Origin: Candidatus Dormiibacterota bacterium
GTDB lineage: Bacteria; Chloroflexota; Dormibacteria; UBA8260
Assembly (NCBI GenBank): GCA_955652545.1
Contig: CATPCA010000040.1
Coordinates: 1-18,666 of the forward strand
Reading direction: 5' to 3'
DNA: 18,666 bases
Shown: piece after piece, positions 14,635 to 18,666 of the stretch
Layout: each line of letters starts with the position of its first letter
Numbering within the stretch: position 1 is the stretch's first letter
Notes under the pieces: model-generated
What the model saw: only the letters and a program-made list of their open reading frames with translations
Told to the model about the DNA's origin: nothing
The model's database searches: none
Program-made: the position numbers and the translations under genes

Positions 14635-15100
14635 AGCGGACCACGAGGACCGGCACCGGGGCATGGCTGGCGGCGTGGCCCCCGACCGACCCGTCGAGGA
14701 GCCGGTGGATCGGGCCGCCCTGGCTCTGGCCGACCACCAGGAGGTCGCCGCCCACCTCGGTGGCGATGCGCTCGAGCGCGAGCGCGGGTGCCCCATCGCT
14801 GACCACCAGCCGCCAGCGCACGCCGGCGAGCCACTGCCGTGCCGCCTCGGTGACCTCCGCCTCGAGCGACGCGAAGACCGCCGACCAGTCGACCACGACG
14901 GTCCCTGTGAAGAGCGGGAAATGACGGATGAACGCGACGGTCACCTCGGACTCGTTGCGGCGCGCCACGGTGGCGGCGAGGTCGAGCGCGCGCAGGCTGC
15001 TCGGGGTGCCGTCGACCCCCACGACCAGGTGTCTCGTCAGCGCAGGCTCGCCGGCCGGGCTGCGAGTGATGTCAACGACGGTTGCGGATGACACGGCCAC
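14633..15100 (-). CDS. Universal stress protein (UspA family)
   Basis: A 155-residue single-domain Usp. It begins MAVSSATVVDITRSPAG and then has the first strand HLVVGVDGTPSSLRALDLA. The C-terminus carries the ATP-binding pattern VVGQSQGGPIHRLLDGSVGGH followed by APVPVLVVR, so it is probably an ATP-binding Usp. GTG 15100 is chosen because GGAGGG lies six bases upstream. Longer readings run through the promoter and operator region. It is divergent from the marR-type gene, and the shared inverted repeat beside its -10 suggests control by that regulator. Usp proteins act in the cytosol under stress; the specific role is unknown. Confidence 0.88.
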   Translation of the reverse strand: MAVSSATVVDITRSPAGEPALTRHLVVGVDGTPSSLRALDLAATVARRNESEVTVAFIRHFPLFTGTVVVDWSAVFASLEAEVTEAARQWLAGVRWRLVVSDGAPALALERIATEVGGDLLVVGQSQGGPIHRLLDGSVGGHAASHAPVPVLVVR

Positions 15101-15150
15101 GACATGCCCTCCATCGGCCGGAGCGCTGCCGCTGGGCCGCGACGACCGGT

Positions 15151-15156
15151 AGTATA
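15151..15156 (-). promoter_or_regulatory. Probable -10 element of the universal stress protein gene
   Basis: TATACT on the minus strand, about 50 bases before GTG 15100. It directly abuts the left arm of the inverted repeat at 15157-15186, so a bound regulator would cover the core promoter. Confidence 0.45.
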
Positions 15157-15186
15157 AGGTTCCTGCGAACATCATATCAGGAACCT
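15157..15186. promoter_or_regulatory. Perfect inverted repeat, likely MarR-type operator
   Basis: AGGTTCCTG (15157-15165) and CAGGAACCT (15178-15186) are exact 9-base complements separated by 12 bases. The site lies between the divergent stress-protein and marR-type genes. It touches the -10 of the first and ends six bases before the ATG of the second. Position and symmetry fit a dimeric winged-helix repressor controlling both genes. Confidence 0.65.
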
Positions 15187-15192
15187 GATTGA

Positions 15193-15624
15193 ATGCAAGC
15201 TCCGCCGCCGACCACCGTGGGCATCGCCCTGCGACGCGCGCTCTACACCTTTCGCCAGGTTCTCGAGGTGAGGCTTCGCCCGCTGAACCTGTCCCTGCCG
15301 CTCGCCGGCATCCTGATCGCGCTCGGCCAGGAGGACGGGCTCTCCGGAGCGGAGCTGGCAAGGCGGGAGACAGTGACGGCGCAGACGATGAACCAGCTGG
15401 TCACGCGCCTGGTCGAGCGCGGGCTGGTGGAGAGGCGCCGCCACCACACCCACGGTCGCATCCTCACCCTCCACCTCACCAAGGCCGGCGAAGCGGCGCT
15501 CCTCGATGCCCTGGCCGTGGCCGCGGTGGAGGAGGAGCGCATGCTCAGCGGGTTCTCACCGCGAGAGCGCCAGCAACTGCTCGGCTACCTCGAGCGCTGC
15601 GTCGAGATGCTCGGACCCACATGA
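15193..15624 (+). CDS. MarR-family transcriptional regulator
   Basis: A 143-residue winged-helix protein of normal MarR length. The helix-turn-helix lies at about 50-75 (LSGAELARRETVTAQTMNQLVTRLVERGLVERR). It is followed by the wing RRHHTHGRILTLHLTKAGEAAL, where the usual Asp-Arg wing tip reads HHTHGR. N- and C-terminal helices (GIALRRALYTFRQVLE; FSPRERQQLLGYLERCVEML) form the dimer interface. The ATG follows the likely operator by six bases, which suggests autorepression. The adjacent divergent gene encodes a universal stress protein, the most likely regulated partner. The ligand is unknown. Confidence 0.9.
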   Translation: MQAPPPTTVGIALRRALYTFRQVLEVRLRPLNLSLPLAGILIALGQEDGLSGAELARRETVTAQTMNQLVTRLVERGLVERRRHHTHGRILTLHLTKAGEAALLDALAVAAVEEERMLSGFSPRERQQLLGYLERCVEMLGPT

Positions 15625-15694
15625 CACCAGTTCAGGAGGGTTGCTGGCGCTCTCATTGACATGCCGTTTCGCGATGCTTTACGTCTTGCGCGTA

Positions 15695-15712
15695 CTCGAT
15701 TACGTATTCGAG
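15695..15712. promoter_or_regulatory. Near-perfect palindrome centred on TACGTA
   Basis: CTCGATTACGTATTCGAG is symmetric at 16 of 18 positions. It lies in the 131-base gap between the marR-type gene and the ZIP gene, which is visibly richer in A+T than its surroundings. It is 20 bases upstream of the IdeR-like box and could be an additional operator. The gap also holds a TTGACA at 15656-15661 without a matching -10. Confidence 0.35.
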
Positions 15713-15714
15713 AG

Positions 15715-15727
15715 GCAATCTGATTGC
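15715..15727. promoter_or_regulatory. Short inverted repeat upstream of the ZIP gene
   Basis: GCAATC and GATTGC are perfect 6-base complements around one base. The repeat sits six bases before the IdeR-like box, in the expected -35 region of the ZIP promoter. Confidence 0.3.
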
Positions 15728-15732
15728 GGGGG

Positions 15733-15751
15733 TTAGATTAGGCTAAGCTAA
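15733..15751 (+). promoter_or_regulatory. IdeR/DtxR-like iron box over the ZIP gene promoter
   Basis: TTAGATTAGGCTAAGCTAA agrees at 17 of 19 positions with the 19-base IdeR consensus (TTAGGTTAGGCTAACCTAA). It contains likely -10 elements (TAGGCT at 15739, TAAGCT at 15744) and ends four bases before ATG 15756. A bound repressor would block transcription. The DtxR-family gene at 13870 is the obvious candidate regulator in the window. Confidence 0.75.
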
Positions 15752-15755
15752 CTCC

Positions 15756-16592
15756 ATGAGCTTCGCCGGCACGGCCGTCCTTGGCGCGGTTTCCGGGCTG
15801 ACCATCATGGTCGGGCTGCCGCTGTGTCGCTGGGGCCGGCCGGGCCCACGGCTGATGTCCTTCCTCACCTCGGGGTCGGTCGGCGTCCTCCTTTTCATCT
15901 TCTATGACGTCATCCGCAACGCCAGCCAGACCGTCGAGGCGCAGCTCAGCCGGTCATCGGCCGCGGGCGCGGGCTTCGGCCTCCTGTTGGCCGCCGGGCT
16001 GGCCATCGGACTGTTCACCCTGGTCTTCTTCGAGAGGATCAGCCGGCGCAAGCCGCTGCCCAGCGGGCCTGGCGCGCTGGCCGCCGCGCATGTGGTCGCG
16101 GCCCGGCCGCCGCTGTCACCGCCGCTGCGCACCGCCCTCTTCATCGCCATCGGCATCGGACTGCACAACTTCTCCGAGGGGCTGGCCATCGGCCAGTCGG
16201 CGGCCGCCGGTGCTTACCGCTTCTTCTACGTCCTGGTGATCGGCTTCGGGCTGCACAACATCACCGAGGGTTTCGGCATCAGCGGCCCGATGATGGGCCG
16301 GCGGCCGAGCTGGCGCTTCCTCGGGCTTCTCGGCATCATCGGCGGCGGTCCCACCTTCATCGGAACCCTGGTCGGGTACGGCGTCACTCGAGTCGGTGGC
16401 GCCTCGACGGCGAGCCAGGCGGTGTCGGTGCTGTTCCTCGCCCTGGCCGCCGGCGCCATCGCCTACGTGATCGGTGAGCTCCAGCATGTCAACCGCAAGA
16501 TCGGCAGCCACCAGATGGGCATGCTCGGCCTGCTCTGCGGATTCCTCGCGGGTTACGGCACCGATCTGCTGCTCAAGTCGCTGGGCACCTAA
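15756..16592 (+). CDS. ZIP-family divalent metal transporter
   Basis: A 278-residue integral membrane protein with about eight hydrophobic segments and a short polar loop near residues 94-122. The family's metal-site helices are visible. GLHNFSEGLAIG holds H137, N138 and E141. GLHNITEGFGI holds H167, N168 and E171, where many ZIPs have HExxHE. A late helix has YVIGELQHV (E241). This supports uptake of zinc, iron or manganese into the cytosol. No His-rich loop is seen. An IdeR-like box overlaps its promoter, suggesting repression under metal sufficiency, with iron or manganese most likely. The ATG is six bases after a possible -10 and has no Shine-Dalgarno, suggesting a leaderless mRNA. Confidence 0.88.
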   Translation: MSFAGTAVLGAVSGLTIMVGLPLCRWGRPGPRLMSFLTSGSVGVLLFIFYDVIRNASQTVEAQLSRSSAAGAGFGLLLAAGLAIGLFTLVFFERISRRKPLPSGPGALAAAHVVAARPPLSPPLRTALFIAIGIGLHNFSEGLAIGQSAAAGAYRFFYVLVIGFGLHNITEGFGISGPMMGRRPSWRFLGLLGIIGGGPTFIGTLVGYGVTRVGGASTASQAVSVLFLALAAGAIAYVIGELQHVNRKIGSHQMGMLGLLCGFLAGYGTDLLLKSLGT

Positions 16593-16605
16593 GGGGCTGG
16601 GCGAG

Positions 16606-16635
16606 TTGCCAGGCTGGCACTCGCTGGGGTAGAGT
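16606..16635 (+). promoter_or_regulatory. groESL promoter
   Basis: TTGCCA (16606-16611) and TAGAGT (16630-16635) are 18 bases apart. Predicted transcription start is near 16642, leaving a leader of about 50 bases before groES. The upstream CIRCE covers the spacer and the -10. Confidence 0.65.
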
Positions 16636-16640
16636 GTTAG
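16614..16640. promoter_or_regulatory. CIRCE element 1 (HrcA operator)
   Basis: CTGGCACTC, nine bases, GAGTGTTAG: the CIRCE layout (TTAGCACTC-N9-GAGTGCTAA) with four differences in total. It overlaps the -10 of the groESL promoter. HrcA binding here would repress the chaperonin genes until heat stress. Confidence 0.8.
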
Positions 16641-16663
16641 CAGTCTCAAGCTGAGAGTGCTAA
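16637..16663. promoter_or_regulatory. CIRCE element 2 (HrcA operator), overlapping element 1
   Basis: TTAGCAGTC, nine bases, GAGTGCTAA: one mismatch in the left arm and a perfect right arm. Its left arm shares four bases (16637-16640) with the right arm of element 1. It lies at and just after the predicted transcription start. Confidence 0.85.
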
Positions 16664-16690
16664 CCAACTTCCATGAGAAGGGAGGTCCCT

Positions 16691-17002
16691 GTGGCCGTCA
16701 AACTTCGTCCCCTGGCAGATCGCGTCGTCATCAAGCCCCTCGAGCGCGAGGAGATGACCAAGAGCGGCATCGTCCTCCCCGATACCGCCAAGGAGAAGCC
16801 CCAGGAGGGCACGGTCGAGGCGGTCGGCAGCGGCCGGTACAACGATCAGTCCGGCAAGCGCATCGAGCTCGACGTCAAGGTCGGCGACCGCGTCATGTAC
16901 GCCAAGTACGCGGGCAGCGAGGTCAAGATCGACGAGGTCGAGTACCTGATCCTGAGCGAGAAGGACATCCTCGCCGTCGTCGCCGGCAACGGGACCAACT
17001 GA
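16691..17002 (+). CDS. groES: Co-chaperonin GroES
   Basis: Heptameric lid of the GroEL folding chamber. From GTG 16691 the product is 103 residues: [18 protein letters not shown], the mobile loop [35 protein letters not shown] and the end [13 protein letters not shown], all typical. GTG is chosen over ATG 16673 because GGGAGG lies five bases before it. The ATG would also add six residues that encode the ribosome site and are unlike the family. Paired CIRCE elements upstream indicate HrcA repression; groEL follows after 68 bases. Confidence 0.97.
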   Translation: MAVKLRPLADRVVIKPLEREEMTKSGIVLPDTAKEKPQEGTVEAVGSGRYNDQSGKRIELDVKVGDRVMYAKYAGSEVKIDEVEYLILSEKDILAVVAGNGTN

Positions 17003-17017
17003 CCAAGTTCTGCAAGC

Positions 17018-17043
17018 GTGGCGCCGCACCGTGGCGGCGTCAC
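17018..17043 (+). other. Hairpin in the groES-groEL spacer
   Basis: GTGGCGCCGC pairs with GCGGCGTCAC over 10 positions (one G-U) around a 6-base loop. No T-run follows, so full termination is unlikely. It ends 27 bases before the groEL ATG and could act as an mRNA processing or stability element altering the groES:groEL ratio. Confidence 0.4.
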
Positions 17044-17070
17044 ACTTCTTCGTGGAGGCCCTGATTTCCC

Positions 17071-18666
17071 ATGTCCGCAAAGCAACTGCGTTTCAATGAA
17101 GAGGCGCGTTCGGCGCTGCGCCGCGGCGTCGACGGTGTCGCTGATGCGGTGTCGGTGACGCTGGGTCCGCGTGGCCGCAACGTGGTCATCGACAGGAAGT
17201 TCGGCTCGCCGCTGATCATCAACGACGGTGTCACCATCGCCCGCGACCTCGAGTTCAAAGACCACTTCGAGAACATGGGGGCGCAGCTGCTCAAAGAGAT
17301 CGCGGTCAAGACCAATGACATCGCCGGTGACGGCACCACCACGGCGACGGTTCTCGGCCGAGCCCTCATCAACGAGGGATTGCGCAACCTCGCTGCCGGC
17401 GCATCGCCGACCGAGTTGCGCCGCGGCATGTTCGCCGCGGCGGATGCCGTGATCGCGGCGGTACGCGCGCAATCGCACCCGCTGGCCGGTGACGAGGATC
17501 TCAAGCGCGTCGCCACCATCAGCTCGGGCGACGACGGGATCGGCACCATGATCTCCGAGGCCTTCGAGCATGTCGGCCACGAGGGCGTGGTCACCGTCGA
17601 AGAGGGGAACGGCATCGAGACCGAGGTCGAGGTCGTCGAGGGCATGCAGTTCGATCGCGGCTATGTGTCGCAATACCTGGTCACCGACCAGAAGGCGATG
17701 GAGGCCGTCCTCGACAAGCCCGCGGTGCTGATCACCGACGCCAAGGTCAGCGCGGTGGCCGACCTCCTCCCCGCCCTCGAGCTCGTCGTTCAGTCCGGCC
17801 GGCCATTGCTGATCCTCGCCGAGGACGTCTCGGGCGAGGCGCTGGCCACGCTCGTCGTCAACCGGCTGCGCGGCTCGTTCACCGCGGTGGCCGTCAAGGC
17901 GCCGGCTTTCGGGGACCGCCGGACGGCGATCCTGCAGGACATCGCCGCGGTCACCGGGGCGACCGTGATCAGCGAGAAGGTCGGCCTTCGCCTCGACGCG
18001 GTGCGCCTCGACCAGTTGGGCAGCGCCGAGCGCGTGGTCGTCACCAAGGAGAACACCACCATCCTCAAGGGTGGCGGTGAGCAGTCAGCGGTCGCTGCGC
18101 GCGCGGACGAGATCCGTCGCGAGATCGAGGAGACCGACTCGGACTGGGATCGCGAGAAGCTCCAGGAGCGCCTGGCGCGCCTCGTCGGCGGCATCGCGGT
18201 GATCAAGGTCGGAGCCGCCACCGAGGTGGAGATGAAGGAGCGGAAGTCCCGCGTCGAGGACGCCATCGCCGCCGTGCGAGCTGCCGTCGAGGACGGCTAC
18301 GTGGTCGGCGGCGGCGTTGCGCTGCTGCGCGCCACCAACGCCGTCGACGCACTGTCACTCACCGGGGACGCCGCCACCGGCTCGCGCATCGTGCGCCGCG
18401 CGCTGCAGGACCCGATCCGCATCATCGCGACCAACGGGGGCTTCGACGGTCCCTCGGTGGCCCACCACGTCGCCGAGCTCGCCGGCGATGAGGGCTTCGA
18501 CGCCCGTACCGGCGATTACGCCAACCTGGTCGAGCGCGGTGTCATCGACCCCACCAAGGTCGTGGTGAGCGCGCTCACCCACGCCGTGTCGATCGCAGCG
18601 ATGGTGCTGACCACCGAGGCGTTGATCGCCGACGCTCCCGAGCCCGAGGAGGACGACATGTCGGCC
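17071..18666 (+). CDS. groEL: Chaperonin GroEL (last few codons beyond window)
   Basis: ATP-dependent 60-kDa chaperonin that folds proteins in a double-ring cage. There are 532 codons from ATG 17071 to the window edge without a stop. Conserved parts are VTLGPRGRNVVID, the ATPase loop GDGTTTATVL, VEEGNGIETEVEVVEGMQFDRGY, VKAPAFGDRR, GGIAVIKVGAATEVEMKERKSRVEDA, GYVVGGGVAL, and VIDPTKVVVSALTHAVSIAAMVLTTEAL. The final visible residues PEPEEDDMSA lie in the variable C-terminal tail, so little is missing. Whether a GGM-type tail exists cannot be seen. GGAGG at 17054-17058 serves as ribosome site with a rather long 12-base spacer. It is co-transcribed with groES under CIRCE control. Confidence 0.97.
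   Translation, partial: MSAKQLRFNEEARSALRRGVDGVADAVSVTLGPRGRNVVIDRKFGSPLIINDGVTIARDLEFKDHFENMGAQLLKEIAVKTNDIAGDGTTTATVLGRALINEGLRNLAAGASPTELRRGMFAAADAVIAAVRAQSHPLAGDEDLKRVATISSGDDGIGTMISEAFEHVGHEGVVTVEEGNGIETEVEVVEGMQFDRGYVSQYLVTDQKAMEAVLDKPAVLITDAKVSAVADLLPALELVVQSGRPLLILAEDVSGEALATLVVNRLRGSFTAVAVKAPAFGDRRTAILQDIAAVTGATVISEKVGLRLDAVRLDQLGSAERVVVTKENTTILKGGGEQSAVAARADEIRREIEETDSDWDREKLQERLARLVGGIAVIKVGAATEVEMKERKSRVEDAIAAVRAAVEDGYVVGGGVALLRATNAVDALSLTGDAATGSRIVRRALQDPIRIIATNGGFDGPSVAHHVAELAGDEGFDARTGDYANLVERGVIDPTKVVVSALTHAVSIAAMVLTTEALIADAPEPEEDDMSA

Noticed and set aside
15641..15736. Small ORF (31 codons from TTG 15641) after AGGAGGG in the marR-ZIP gap
   Set aside because: The ribosome site abuts the TTG with no usable spacer. 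The frame ends inside the IdeR-like box, and the peptide resembles nothing known. More likely a regulatory gap.
16673..16690. groES starting at ATG 16673
   Set aside because: The six extra codons contain the purine-rich ribosome site itself; GTG 16691 has proper spacing and yields the standard [11 protein letters not shown] start.

Overview
This is a G+C-rich, densely coded bacterial chromosome segment made mostly of conserved housekeeping genes. The order glmS, acpS/nnr, (thiL), tsaE, tsaB, rimI, tsaD, then groES and groEL resembles the block seen in Actinobacteria. However, c-di-AMP synthesis here uses a CdaA/CdaR pair, whereas typical Actinobacteria use DisA. Together with the IdeR-like operator, CIRCE control of groESL and several promoters almost touching their start codons, this suggests a high-G+C Terrabacteria lineage such as Chloroflexota, Dormibacterota or a deep actinobacterial relative. 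The phylum cannot be fixed by reading alone.

Layout. Positions 1-2090 (minus strand) hold a GT9 glycosyltransferase followed by an FAD-dependent oxidoreductase that runs off the left edge. Positions 2183-8829 (plus) are a tightly packed run: argF, cdaA, cdaR, glmS, a fused acpS-nnr gene and a HAD sugar-phosphate phosphatase. Most junctions are 1-4 base start/stop overlaps. Positions 8817-9905 (minus) encode a secreted coiled-coil CHAP peptidoglycan hydrolase with a structured leader. Positions 10064-13837 (plus) hold thiL, tsaE, tsaB, rimI and tsaD, i.e. most of the t6A tRNA-modification machinery. tsaD appears to use a CTG start. Positions 13870-16592 are a small regulatory/transport island: a DtxR-family repressor, a universal stress protein divergent from a MarR regulator with a perfect inverted repeat between them, and a ZIP-family metal transporter with an IdeR/DtxR-like box over its promoter. 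Positions 16606-18666 are groES and groEL under two overlapping CIRCE elements; groEL is cut by the right edge.

How the parts relate. CdaA/CdaR (c-di-AMP), GlmS (glucosamine-6-phosphate for peptidoglycan) and the CHAP hydrolase form a cell-envelope theme. ThiL, TsaE/B/D and the Nnr domain serve cofactor synthesis, tRNA modification and nucleotide repair. The DtxR-type regulator and the ZIP transporter are plausibly a regulator-target pair.

No tRNA, rRNA, CRISPR array, insertion sequence or prophage was recognised. No gene-free stretch exceeds 300 bases; the longest gaps (9906-10063 and 15625-15755) are described under their regulatory sites. I did not find a wholly new system. The most distinctive points are the AcpS-Nnr fusion, the CTG start of tsaD, the double CIRCE, and the IdeR-like box near a DtxR homologue that lacks several expected metal ligands.
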